From NCBI GenBank assembly GCA_021833625.1, contig JAKBEU010000002.1, positions 62,001-126,000 of the forward strand: 64,000 nucleotides of DNA, read 5' to 3'. The translations under genes were made by a program, and so were the position numbers. Under the pieces are notes generated by a model that worked only from the letters and a program-made list of their open reading frames with translations, did not search any database and was not told the DNA's origin. The stretch is from a bacterium. GTDB taxonomy: Bacteria; Patescibacteriota; Microgenomatia; UBA1406; GWC2-37-13. This document shows, piece by piece, positions 51,477 to 60,033 of this stretch. Positions within the stretch are counted from its first letter, which is position 1. Every line of letters starts with the position of its first letter.

Positions 51477-53882
51477 ATGAACAAAATAAAATCTTTTCCT
51501 ACAGTTCTTATCATTCTTGGGGCAACCGGCGATTTGATGCACAAGAAAATCGTTCCCGCACTTTTTAATCTCTACGAAAAAAATAAAGCACCGAAGATGT
51601 TTCATATCGTCGGTTTTTCGAGAAGGGATTTTGATGATGTGCGATTTCGTGCCTCATTGAAAGAAATCCTCAAGGAGCATTTTCAAGGAAAACAGATAGA
51701 TGAGGAAAAAATAAAGTCGTTCATCAATCTGTGGTCATACAATAAGGGGACATTTGAAGAGAGAGGTGATTATGAAAAACTGGCAACCCAGCTTGGTTAT
51801 TTTGACAATGAGTGGCATACCTGTTCAAACAAACTGTTTTATATTGCTGCTCCGCCACAGTATTATGAACCGATTCTTAAAAATCTGAAGCTCTCAAATC
51901 TGACGCTTCCATGTTCAAGTGAGGAAGGGTTCACGAGAGTGTTGATTGAAAAACCGTTCGGAAAAGACACGGACACCGCAACAAAACTGGAGACACTCTT
52001 AAGCGGTCTTTTTAAAGAAGAACAGATTTTCAGGATTGATCATTATTTGGCAAAAGAGATGTTACAGAATATTCTCAGCTTTCGTTTTTCAAATGCATTG
52101 TTTGAAAGTGCGTGGAGTAATAAATATATTGAAAAGGTGCAGATACGGGTATGGGAGACCTTGGGTGTTGAGAAGCGTGGGAGTTTTTATGACGGCCTTG
52201 GCACACTGCGTGATGTCGGGCAAAATCATCTACTACAGATGCTTGCTCTCATTGCAATGGACAATCCCGGCAACTTCAATACGGAGCCAATTCGCACTCA
52301 GCGGGCAAAAATTTTGGAGACACTGAAAATTCCGGGGAGTGACGAAATAAAAAAATATTCCTACCGGTCGCAGTACCTGGGGTATGACAAAATAAAAGGC
52401 GTTAATCCGCAATCAAAGACAGAGACTTACTTCAAGATCCGTGCGTTCTTAAACACTCCCCGTTGGGAGGGTGTTCCTTTCATTTTGGAAAGCGGGAAGC
52501 GGTTGGAAGGGGCACGGAAGGAAATAATCGTGACATTTAAACATCCTGATTTTTGTCTCTGTCCAGTGGGGTCGGATCACTTAGGAAAAAATAAAATTGT
52601 TTTCCAGTTTGAACCTGAGGAGGGAGTGTTTATCGATCTTCTCTCAAAAAAACCGGGATTGCTTTTTGAAACGAAGGGAGCAAAATTCCAATATTTCTAT
52701 CGTGAAAACAGAAATAAGGTGCAGTATGTTGAAGAGTATGAAAAACTCCTTCTTGATGCCATCGAAGGAGACCAAACACTCTTTGTCAGAAGTGACGAAG
52801 TGGTAGGCATGTGGAAGTTTATTGACCCCATTATTAATGCATGGAAAAATGATGAGGTGCCTTTACATTCATACAAACCTGACACGGAAGAGGCGATGAC
52901 TGATTCGAAATATATTGATGAAAGCGGCAATTCCGTGACGAAAAAGGCGTCGATAAAAAAAGAAATAGGAATAATAGGCTTGGGGAAAATGGGCGGGGGG
53001 GTTGCAGAGAGACTTATCGATAAGTCGTGGAATGTGGTTGGATTTAATCGAAGCCCGGAAACAACCAAAAAACTGGAAGCAAACGGATTAAGGGGTGTTT
53101 TTTCCCTTAAGGAATTGGTTGCAAAAGTATCAAAACCAAGAATAATTCTGTTATCGCTTCCTGCAGGAGAACAAATAGACAAAACATTATTTTCTGAAAA
53201 CGGACTTGCCGATTTGCTTGAAAAAAACGACATCATTATTGACGGGGGCAACTCGTACTATAAGGATTCCATAAGACGTGCAAAGATGCTTGAAAAACGG
53301 GGAATTCGATTTATGGATGTTGGTATTTCCGGCGGCCCGACCGGCGCACGAAATGGAGCATCATTAATGATTGGTGGAATGAAAAAAGATTTTACTGAAT
53401 ACGAGCAACTTTTTTTTGATATGTCTCTCCCCGACGGCTATCAATTTTTTGAAGGATACGGAGCGGGACATTTTGTCAAAATGGTACATAACGGAATTGA
53501 ATACGGCATGATGCAGGCAATTGCGGAAGGGTTTGCAGTTCTCAAAAAATCAGATTATCGTTTAGATTTGTCGCGGGTAAGTGATGTATATAACCATGGG
53601 AGCGTTATTGAATCAAAATTGATAGGGTGGTTAAGACAAGCATTTGCCGTATATGGAGAAGACCTGTCTTCTATATCTGGAGTGGTAAGTCATACCGGGG
53701 AGGGAGAGTGGACGATTAAGAGTGCCAAAGAATTAAAAGTAAAAACAAAAATTATTGAAGGTGCGCTGCAGTTTCGCATTGATTCGGAAAAAAATCCCGA
53801 CTATGTGGGAAAGATTCTGTCAGTACTTCGCAATCAATTTGGAGGGCACACGGTGTCATCCGGTACTGGCCGTCCGACTTAG
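51477..53882 (+). CDS. zwf-gnd: Fused glucose-6-phosphate dehydrogenase and 6-phosphogluconate dehydrogenase
   Basis: One uninterrupted frame of 801 residues. Residues 1 to about 475 are a G6PD: LGATGDLMHKKIVPAL (coenzyme), EKPFGKD, the substrate motif RIDHYLAKE and the C-terminal DEVVGMWKFIDPI. A charged linker of about 15-20 residues follows. Residues about 495-801 are a short-type 6PGD (about 300 residues): IIGLGKMGGGV (coenzyme), GGNSYYKD, ISGGPTGARNGASLMIGG and the catalytic FVKMVHNGIEYG. Both parts look complete. The chain would give two NAD(P)H and ribulose 5-phosphate from glucose 6-phosphate, except the lactonase step, which is not included. It overlaps the end of the convergent MFS gene by 27 bases. 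Confidence 0.95.
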   Translation: MNKIKSFPTVLIILGATGDLMHKKIVPALFNLYEKNKAPKMFHIVGFSRRDFDDVRFRASLKEILKEHFQGKQIDEEKIKSFINLWSYNKGTFEERGDYEKLATQLGYFDNEWHTCSNKLFYIAAPPQYYEPILKNLKLSNLTLPCSSEEGFTRVLIEKPFGKDTDTATKLETLLSGLFKEEQIFRIDHYLAKEMLQNILSFRFSNALFESAWSNKYIEKVQIRVWETLGVEKRGSFYDGLGTLRDVGQNHLLQMLALIAMDNPGNFNTEPIRTQRAKILETLKIPGSDEIKKYSYRSQYLGYDKIKGVNPQSKTETYFKIRAFLNTPRWEGVPFILESGKRLEGARKEIIVTFKHPDFCLCPVGSDHLGKNKIVFQFEPEEGVFIDLLSKKPGLLFETKGAKFQYFYRENRNKVQYVEEYEKLLLDAIEGDQTLFVRSDEVVGMWKFIDPIINAWKNDEVPLHSYKPDTEEAMTDSKYIDESGNSVTKKASIKKEIGIIGLGKMGGGVAERLIDKSWNVVGFNRSPETTKKLEANGLRGVFSLKELVAKVSKPRIILLSLPAGEQIDKTLFSENGLADLLEKNDIIIDGGNSYYKDSIRRAKMLEKRGIRFMDVGISGGPTGARNGASLMIGGMKKDFTEYEQLFFDMSLPDGYQFFEGYGAGHFVKMVHNGIEYGMMQAIAEGFAVLKKSDYRLDLSRVSDVYNHGSVIESKLIGWLRQAFAVYGEDLSSISGVVSHTGEGEWTIKSAKELKVKTKIIEGALQFRIDSEKNPDYVGKILSVLRNQFGGHTVSSGTGRPT

Positions 53883-55181
53883 TTTCATTGTCTTTATTTT
53901 ATTACGGAAATAGAGAAGTCCGAGGCCGAAGGCGACGAGAATGAGTGCGTTTATACGAATGGCCAGTTCTGTTCCCATTTTTTCCGCAAGAACTCCAATT
54001 TCAAAGTTGCCCAATGGGGCAAGACCGATAAAAGAAATGGTGTATATTGCCATAACGCGTCCCCGCATATGATCATCTATTAAATTTTGGATGATGATAT
54101 TCATCATGGAAAATTGTGACACTATGCCAAGCCCAACAAGAAAAAGGAAGAAAGCTGCAATGTATGCATTTGTAATGAAAGTGAAGATTAAGAGAAAAAC
54201 AGAGAAAAAAACATTCCCCACAATGATTATTGACCAGTGGTTGAATTTGTGGGAAAAAGTTGAAATAAGAAATGCCCCCAAAAGTGCGCCAACCCCTGCG
54301 CTTGCATACAGATATCCAAGCCCCGACGCGTTGATGTGGTACACGGTACCTGCCATGACCGGCATAAGCGTGCCATATGACCAACCAAAAACTGACATAA
54401 GCACAGAAAGAAGAAGGACCATTTTTATGGTGGGACTGGCAAAAGCATACTTTAATCCTTGTTTGATAGCTTCAACAGGATGGGTGTGCGTTTGTAGGGG
54501 CTTATAGACCGTATTAATGTGGAAAAGAGCTATGATGACTGCAATATAGCTCAGTCCATTCAACAAAAAAGCAATACCCGTTCCAAATCCCGCAATGAGA
54601 AGTCCTGCAATGGTGGGGCCGATTACCCGGGCAGCATTGAACATACCTGAGTTGAGGGCAATGGCAGAAGACAAATGTTTTTTGTCGTCAACAAGTTCAA
54701 CAACGTAGGATTGTCGTGCCGGAGAATCTATTGCATTTACAACTCCAAGAAGGAATGCAAGAAGGAGTATTTCCCATACGCGAATCACATTAAAAACGGT
54801 CAAAATTCCTAAGATAAATGCAAGAGTCATAGAGGCGGCCTGAGTAAAAATGAGGATTTTTCGCTTTGAAAAGCGATCAACTATCACGCCTCCAAAAAGG
54901 GACAGAAAAAGCGTGGGAATTGTCGAGATTGCAGCATCAAGTCCGACATAAAATGCGGAGTGGGAGAGCTGGAATATAAGCCATCCTTCAGCAACAATTT
55001 GGAGCCATGTGCCGATAAGGGAAACCAGTTGACCGATAAAATAAAAAAAATAATTTCTACTTTGGAGTGCGGGGAATGCCGAGAATATCCTTTGTGTCCA
55101 CCCGGTATTTTCTCCAAGAGAGATTTCTGGACTTTCATCCAGAACATACTCTTCATTTAGTGGTTCTTTGTGTGTACTCAT
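53856..55181 (-). CDS. MFS transporter (EntS/MFS_3-like)
   Basis: A protein of 441 residues from the ATG at 55181; further upstream codons are open but add an unlikely extension, and a TATACA box lies about 12 nt before this ATG. About 12 helices are present, with the signature between helices 2 and 3, GGVIVDRFSKRKILI, the G-x3-DRx-x-RR/K form of the major facilitator family. The closest group by eye is the MFS_3/enterobactin exporter-like one, which also holds many drug and unknown exporters. It opens with a hydrophilic tail of about 40 residues. Its 3' end overlaps the fused dehydrogenase gene. Substrate unknown. Confidence 0.87.
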   Translation of the reverse strand: MSTHKEPLNEEYVLDESPEISLGENTGWTQRIFSAFPALQSRNYFFYFIGQLVSLIGTWLQIVAEGWLIFQLSHSAFYVGLDAAISTIPTLFLSLFGGVIVDRFSKRKILIFTQAASMTLAFILGILTVFNVIRVWEILLLAFLLGVVNAIDSPARQSYVVELVDDKKHLSSAIALNSGMFNAARVIGPTIAGLLIAGFGTGIAFLLNGLSYIAVIIALFHINTVYKPLQTHTHPVEAIKQGLKYAFASPTIKMVLLLSVLMSVFGWSYGTLMPVMAGTVYHINASGLGYLYASAGVGALLGAFLISTFSHKFNHWSIIIVGNVFFSVFLLIFTFITNAYIAAFFLFLVGLGIVSQFSMMNIIIQNLIDDHMRGRVMAIYTISFIGLAPLGNFEIGVLAEKMGTELAIRINALILVAFGLGLLYFRNKIKTMKLSRTASTG

Positions 55182-55420
55182 ACAGCTTAGATATGTATAG
55201 TTTATGCCAAGAGGCGTATCTGATATCTTAACACAAAATTCCGTTATCTTCATCCATAGTAGGAGTGCATAGGAAGTGAGGAAAAACTCAAAAAAGGCAA
55301 GAACTATATGAAGGAGGTGTGCACCACAAGGGAATTATGTCGTTGAGAGATACTGCTTGTGATGAGCTTCGCGGTAGTAATCGTAGATTTTTGAGTTTCG
55401 GACAGTTACAACATCCCGAA

Positions 55421-55930
55421 TTAATCAAAATTTTTTTGAAGGAGATTTACACATTCATCAAGAGATGTTTTTTCCGTATCGAGTTTAACCGCCCCATGAA
55501 AAGGATTCTTTTCGATTATGCCTGATACATTCCTTATCACAAAGTCGTCTAATTGTTTTCTACACCCCTCCTTAACTCCGGGTCTTGTTTTATCCCGCTC
55601 CTGAAGTGTTTTGACAGAACAGTTGAGTTCATACACAACCGCGGGAACATTTTTCTGTTTTGCCATATCTACCGCCTCTTGAATGTAAAGAGGATTCTGA
55701 AATACTCCCTCCATAACAACGGAGAACTTTTGATCTAAGAGATGTTGTAATACAGCAAGAGCGGTTTTGTTGACATCTTCCAAAATTATATCGCTGCTCT
55801 CTGCGAAAAAGGGCTTAAAGTTGTCTACTTTCAACCACGCGATTTTCCTTTCATAGTCTCTCAGGCTTTTAGCAATCGTTGATTTTCCGCTTGAAGGAGC
55901 TCCTCTGAGAATAATGAGAACCTGTTTCAT
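55421..55930 (-). CDS. Small P-loop kinase (AAA_33 / zeta-toxin-like)
   Basis: A protein of 169 residues starting with the P-loop LRGAPSSGKST at about residues 8-18. Further motifs are WLKVDNFKPFF, VVMEGVFQNPLY (Walker-B-like), YELNCSVKTLQERDKTRPG (lid with Arg residues). This is the small kinase layout of the chloramphenicol-phosphotransferase/polynucleotide-kinase-like and zeta-toxin-like group. No antitoxin-like gene is seen next to it, so a toxin is not supported; a sugar, nucleotide or drug kinase is as likely. TATAAT lies 6 nt before the ATG, so the message should be leaderless. Confidence 0.8.
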   Translation of the reverse strand: MKQVLIILRGAPSSGKSTIAKSLRDYERKIAWLKVDNFKPFFAESSDIILEDVNKTALAVLQHLLDQKFSVVMEGVFQNPLYIQEAVDMAKQKNVPAVVYELNCSVKTLQERDKTRPGVKEGCRKQLDDFVIRNVSGIIEKNPFHGAVKLDTEKTSLDECVNLLQKNFD

Positions 55931-55994
55931 AAAAAAATTATAACAAATTGGGCGAGTGCCGACTGCATACAGTTCCCGCTATCCTAAGATATAT

Positions 55995-56026
55995 AAAAAT
56001 AGACAGCATAAATGCTGTCTATTTTT
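55995..56026 (-). terminator. Long hairpin terminator after tRNA-Tyr
   Basis: An almost perfect 32-base palindrome: A5 and TAGACAGCAT pair with ATGCTGTCTA and T5. On the minus strand the stem is followed by a T-run, so it should end the tRNA-Tyr transcript. On the plus strand the same is true, making it bidirectional. Confidence 0.8.
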
Positions 56027-56031
56027 CTAAG

Positions 56032-56114
56032 TCCAGAGGGAGGGATTCGAACCCCCGCAGGGAAAACCCGACAGATTTACAGTCTGTTGCGATTGGCCAC
56101 TCCGCCACCTCTGG
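56032..56114 (-). tRNA. tRNA-Tyr (anticodon GTA)
   Basis: On the minus strand acceptor CCAGAGG pairs with CCTCTGG. The anticodon stem ACAGA/TCTGT closes loop CTGTAAA, anticodon GUA. A class II variable arm and a T-arm GGGGG/CCCTC with loop TTCGAAT follow. CCA is not encoded. A strong terminator lies just downstream. Confidence 0.93.
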
Positions 56115-56183
56115 TTTGCAGCTCCTATTGTATCAAATAAGCGAGGCGTCCGCTAGGGGGAAAGGAGGCAAAATGGCAAGGGT

Positions 56184-56213
56184 TTGTGGGTAAGAAGCAA
56201 GTTGTGATAAAAT
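56184..56213 (+). promoter_or_regulatory. Candidate promoter of the hydrogenase operon
   Basis: TTGTGG (56184-56189), an 18-base spacer and TAAAAT (56208-56213, preceded by TGA, an extended -10) lie about 40 nt before the ATG at 56253. This is the only reasonable promoter before the operon. A tiny open frame with a strong Shine-Dalgarno lies just upstream. Confidence 0.45.
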
Positions 56214-56252
56214 GTTTGTAGCCGTTAATAAGTTTATCCGTAGTATATCCTT

Positions 56253-56780
56253 ATGGAACAGAATAAATTACAAGACAGCGTGTCGCTTCCTCAGACCCAA
56301 TTGTTAATAAAGGCACTGTTCACCATATTCGTTTTTGCGTCGGTTTTCCTATTGCCGTTTTACATCCATAATCAACTGGTTACCGGAAGTTTGGTAAACG
56401 CAGGACTTCTTGTCGCTTCCTTTGTACTTGGAGTGCCGACGGCGCTTTTGTTGAGCTTTGCGCCAAGTGTCATCGCACTGCTTCGCGGACTGCTCCCCGT
56501 GTCCTTTGCGCCGATTGTTCCCTTTATCATCGCAAGCAATATCTTCTACGTTCTCATCTTCCAACTTTTTCCGAAAAAAAAGATACTGGGAGGAGTAGCC
56601 GGATCGGTTGTTAAATTTGTATTTCTTTATACAATAGGGCAGGCGCTTTTTTCCCACATTATTGTTCCCAATTTGTTGCAAAAAGCTTCTCTTATGGTGG
56701 GATGGTTTCAGCTCATCACCTCTCTTATCGGAGCGGGAATTGCGGTTATGATTGAGAAAACATATCAAATTGAAAAATAA
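56253..56780 (+). CDS. Integral membrane protein of the hydrogenase operon (ECF-S-like)
   Basis: A protein of 175 residues with five hydrophobic segments. Its fold by eye (short N-terminus, then AGLLVASFVLGVPTAL, PIVPFIIASNIFYVL, a basic PKKK loop and a final helix) resembles the membrane S-components of ECF transporters and the HymD/HmpT-like proteins found beside clostridial [FeFe] hydrogenases. It lies 11 bases before the NuoF-like gene and appears to be first in the operon. It might anchor the hydrogenase or supply a cofactor or metal. No name can be given safely. Confidence 0.65.
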   Translation: MEQNKLQDSVSLPQTQLLIKALFTIFVFASVFLLPFYIHNQLVTGSLVNAGLLVASFVLGVPTALLLSFAPSVIALLRGLLPVSFAPIVPFIIASNIFYVLIFQLFPKKKILGGVAGSVVKFVFLYTIGQALFSHIIVPNLLQKASLMVGWFQLITSLIGAGIAVMIEKTYQIEK

Positions 56781-56791
56781 TTTTTATACCC

Positions 56792-57820
56792 ATGACGACA
56801 AAAAACAGTGATATTCTTGAACAGATAAAAACAGCCGCCTTGGTTGGGAGAGGGGGAGCGGGATTTCCGGTGTATATGAAATGGAAACGAATGAAGGAGG
56901 TTGAAAATAAAAAGAAATATGTTGTCTGCAACGCAAGTGAAGGGGAGCCCGATGTAAAAAAAGATCACTATCTTCTTGACCATTATCCCGAGACGGTCGT
57001 AAAAGGAATGGTCATTGCTCTTGATTTTTTGGGACAAAAAGAAGCATATTTCAACATAAACGCCCATTACTTTGCTGAGTTTGAAGAAAAATTGAAAAAG
57101 GCAATTGAGCCGTATGAAAAAAAGGGATATATTTTCCATTTTTTTATTGAAAAGCCAAGCTATATAGGAGGGGATTCGGGAGCAATTCTTAATGCCATTG
57201 AAGGAAAACGGACCCAGCCCCGTGCAAAACATCCCTCTCCTTCCATCTTGGGAATTTTTGGAAATCCGACGCTTGTTCATAACGTTGAGACTTTGTACAA
57301 TATCGCGCGGGTTGCTGAGGGTTCATTTTCTAATACGCGGCTCTATACTATCGGCGGAAAGGTAAAAAACCCGGGAGTATTTGAACTTCCCGATACGTTT
57401 ACCGTTGAGGAAGTTCTGCGCAAAACAAACAACTATTCGTCATTTCCTTTTTTTGCTCAAGTAGGTGGCGGGGCGAGCGGGGTTGTAATAAATGAAGAAC
57501 AAATGAAGACCGACACGGCTTTTGGGTGCGCTTCAATACAGGTGTATGACAGTGAAACAACGACTCGTGAGCTTCTTTTACAATGGTTTAAATTTTATGA
57601 GAGGGAAAGCTGCGGGAAATGCACTCCCTGCCGGGAGGGAACGTACCAGTTATATGAAATGATAAAAAAAACGGAAACAATTCCGTGGAAAAATATTCTT
57701 GCAATCGTAGACGTATTGAAGACGACGACATTTTGTGCTCTCGGAAGTTCGCTTCCCATACCGGTCGAATCGTATATTAAAAATATTTTGAAAGTAGATC
57801 GAGACACGTTAATAAATTAA
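56792..57820 (+). CDS. NuoF/HydB-like flavoprotein subunit
   Basis: A protein of 342 residues. The FMN-binding GRGGAGFPVYMKW at the N-terminus and VCNASEGEPDVKKD match NuoF/HydB. An SLBB-like region follows, then the C-terminal [4Fe-4S] site ESCGKCTPCREG with a distal Cys in FCALG. Two points are odd: the nucleotide-binding loop, normally YxCGEETAL, reads YIGGDSGAIL, so the usual glutamates are changed; and the thioredoxin-like N-terminal domain of HydB is absent. No NuoE/HydC partner is in the window. It sits 13 bases before the hydrogenase gene, so the two should form a complex. Confidence 0.9.
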   Translation: MTTKNSDILEQIKTAALVGRGGAGFPVYMKWKRMKEVENKKKYVVCNASEGEPDVKKDHYLLDHYPETVVKGMVIALDFLGQKEAYFNINAHYFAEFEEKLKKAIEPYEKKGYIFHFFIEKPSYIGGDSGAILNAIEGKRTQPRAKHPSPSILGIFGNPTLVHNVETLYNIARVAEGSFSNTRLYTIGGKVKNPGVFELPDTFTVEEVLRKTNNYSSFPFFAQVGGGASGVVINEEQMKTDTAFGCASIQVYDSETTTRELLLQWFKFYERESCGKCTPCREGTYQLYEMIKKTETIPWKNILAIVDVLKTTTFCALGSSLPIPVESYIKNILKVDRDTLIN

Positions 57821-57833
57821 GTAAAGAACCTCT

Positions 57834-59546
57834 ATGCAAAAAAGCGTCACGATATTCATAAACGACACGCCCCTTGTCTGCCTAGAGAATGAAAGTGTGC
57901 TTAAAGTTGCCATAGATAATAAAATAGAAATCCCCCATTTTTGCTATCACGAAGATTTAGATATTGAAGCAAACTGCAGAACGTGTCTTGTCCAAAATGC
58001 TGAAACGAAAAAAATCACCACCTCCTGTGATCTCAGGGCAAAAGAGGGGCTCAAAGTAGTGACAAAGTCCCCCATTCTTGAAAAATTAAGAAAGAAAAAC
58101 ATGGAACTGCTTCTTCTCAACCACACAAAGGGATGTCCGAAGTGCGCTAAAGGATATTTCTGTAAAGTAAAAGAAAAAATAGAAGAATTCAAGTTAGATA
58201 CTCTCCAGTATAAAAAAATCAAAACGGATTATCCCGTTCATAAGCTGGGAACAGCAGCAGAACTTGATCCGAATATTTGCATTTCCTGCAATAACTGTGT
58301 AAAAATTTGTGAAAAAATAGGAATACATTTTCTTCACCTTGAAGGGCAGGGTGCGCATTCTCACATAGAACATTCGCAGGATCCGCTCGTTGACTGTGTG
58401 TATTGCGGTCAGTGTACGGCGCATTGTCCGGTGGGAGCTGCGCGGGAACAAAGTCATTTGCAAAAAGTGGAAGAAGTCCTTAAAGATAAAACAAAAACCG
58501 TTATTGTCCAGATGGCACCGTCGGTGCGCGCAAGCATAGGAGAGGAATTCGGAGGTAAGCCCGGTCAAGATGTGACTGGACAGATGTACACCGCGCTTCG
58601 ATTGCTTGGATTCGACAAAATATTCGATGTCAATATGGGAGCTGACATAACGACGACAGTCGAGGCTGAAGAGCTGATTGACAGAATCAAGAATAAAGGA
58701 GTGCTCCCGATGTTTACGTCCTGCTGTCCGGCGTGGGTGAAATTTGTTGAGTTTTATCATCCCGAATTTATCCCCAACCTTACAACCTCCCGTTCTCCCC
58801 AAATTCATTCCGGTACAGCATATAAAACATGGTGGGCCGAAAAAGAAAAAATTGATCCGAAAAAAATAGTCATTGTTTCGATAATGCCCTGCACTTCAAA
58901 AAAATATGAAGCAAGTCATGAAAAATTCAAGGTTAACGGCATGGACCCTGTCGACTATGTCCTTACAACCCGTGAAACTGCAGTATTGCTCAAAAAAAAT
59001 AATATCGATCCTCTGAAGCTTTCCCCAAGCAAAGTAGATCATTTTGGAGAATATTCGGGTGCTGCGGCAATTTATGGGGCTTCGGGAGGGGTTATGGAGT
59101 CGGCACTCCGCACCGCCGTAAAGCTGGCAACAGGAGACGATCTTAAAAAACTGGAATTTGAGGGAGTCCGTGGTATGAAGGGAATAAAAAAAACAACGGT
59201 TAAAATAGGACTGCTCAATCTTAAAATTGCAGTCGTTTCTACTCCAAAAAATGCCCGCGTCATTTTAGGGGAACTCAAGAAAGATCCGAAAGCATATGAT
59301 TATGTCGAGTTTATGGCATGTCCTGGAGGGTGCATCGGAGGAGGAGGACAGCCTATTCCAACGACTGACAGGATTGTAAAGGAGCGCATCGCAGGACTTT
59401 ACTCCATAGATACACACATGAAAATGAGACAGGCCCACGAGAACCCGGTCGTTAAAGATTTTTTTGAATATGTAAAAAAGCTTCCTCATGAAAAACAGCA
59501 TGAACTGCTTCACACGTCCTATTCAAAAAGGAATAAATTCGAATAA
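57834..59546 (+). CDS. hydA: [FeFe] hydrogenase catalytic subunit
   Basis: A protein of 570 residues. N-terminal [2Fe-2S] ferredoxin domain (HFCYHEDLDIEANCRTC), then the His/Cys cluster motif H-x3-C-x2-C-x5-C (HTKGCPKCAKGYFC), two [4Fe-4S] motifs (CISCNNCVKIC, CVYCGQCTAHC), then the H-domain. All three H-cluster signatures are complete: TSCCPAW (about residues 295-301), MPCTSKKYE and FMACPGGCIGGGGQP. The proton-transfer Cys in TSCC is kept and the small-subunit-like C-terminal helix is present. This is a group A-type enzyme making or using H2. The maturation genes hydE, hydF and hydG are not in the window. Confidence 0.97.
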   Translation: MQKSVTIFINDTPLVCLENESVLKVAIDNKIEIPHFCYHEDLDIEANCRTCLVQNAETKKITTSCDLRAKEGLKVVTKSPILEKLRKKNMELLLLNHTKGCPKCAKGYFCKVKEKIEEFKLDTLQYKKIKTDYPVHKLGTAAELDPNICISCNNCVKICEKIGIHFLHLEGQGAHSHIEHSQDPLVDCVYCGQCTAHCPVGAAREQSHLQKVEEVLKDKTKTVIVQMAPSVRASIGEEFGGKPGQDVTGQMYTALRLLGFDKIFDVNMGADITTTVEAEELIDRIKNKGVLPMFTSCCPAWVKFVEFYHPEFIPNLTTSRSPQIHSGTAYKTWWAEKEKIDPKKIVIVSIMPCTSKKYEASHEKFKVNGMDPVDYVLTTRETAVLLKKNNIDPLKLSPSKVDHFGEYSGAAAIYGASGGVMESALRTAVKLATGDDLKKLEFEGVRGMKGIKKTTVKIGLLNLKIAVVSTPKNARVILGELKKDPKAYDYVEFMACPGGCIGGGGQPIPTTDRIVKERIAGLYSIDTHMKMRQAHENPVVKDFFEYVKKLPHEKQHELLHTSYSKRNKFE

Positions 59547-59563
59547 TTTGATACACTAGACGT

Positions 59564-60031
59564 ATGTTTATCCCAACAGTATATGCTCAATGTCCGGTGT
59601 GCATTGTTACGGTGGGCGGAGGACTTCTTATTGCCAAGAAGCTTGGGATTGATAGTCTTCTTACCGCATTGTGGATTTCGGGATTAAATACTGCCATTTC
59701 TTTCTGGTTCGTCTCTTATATCAAAAAACCCAAATTTTTAAAGAATCCGTTTCTTTGGACGACTGTCTTTTTTGCCTCGACATGGGGGTATTTGGCAGCA
59801 TCAAAGCAAATGTATCACAAAGGCGATACGTTTTTACACATAGATAAAGTATTTATCGGTCTGCTTGTTGGGACTGCTGTATGGCTTCTTGGTATTTGGC
59901 TTGATAAATTAACACGAAAACTAAATGGAGGAAAAATTCTCTTTTATTATCAACGAGTGATAATTCCTTTATTTGTTTTGCTTGCCACGACAGGCATTTT
60001 TGCACTGCTTATTAAAAATATTCGCATATAA
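59564..60031 (+). CDS. Membrane protein with CPVC motif, unknown function
   Basis: A protein of 155 residues with four hydrophobic segments. Right at the N-terminus, next to the first helix, stands AQCPVCIVTVGGG: a CxxC pair in a membrane protein. The order fits a redox or metal-binding Cys pair at the outer or inner face. The ATG at 59564 follows TGATACACT (an extended -10) by 6 nt, so it may be transcribed on its own although it lies 17 bases after the hydrogenase gene. I know no named family. Adjacent to a hydrogenase, it may pass electrons or help maturation. Confidence 0.6.
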   Translation: MFIPTVYAQCPVCIVTVGGGLLIAKKLGIDSLLTALWISGLNTAISFWFVSYIKKPKFLKNPFLWTTVFFASTWGYLAASKQMYHKGDTFLHIDKVFIGLLVGTAVWLLGIWLDKLTRKLNGGKILFYYQRVIIPLFVLLATTGIFALLIKNIRI

Positions 60032-60033
60032 CT

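Noticed and set aside
55182-55420. 239-base gap with an AAGGAGGTG sequence (about 55311) and a frame starting at 55319 or 55337
   Set aside because: The frame runs antisense into the P-loop kinase gene, the distance from the ribosome-like site to either start is wrong, and the peptide has no clear pattern. The remaining gap only holds the MFS promoter region.
55421-55930. Zeta-type toxin of a toxin-antitoxin pair
   Set aside because: The fold fits, but no antitoxin-like gene is next to it and the promoter serves only this gene.
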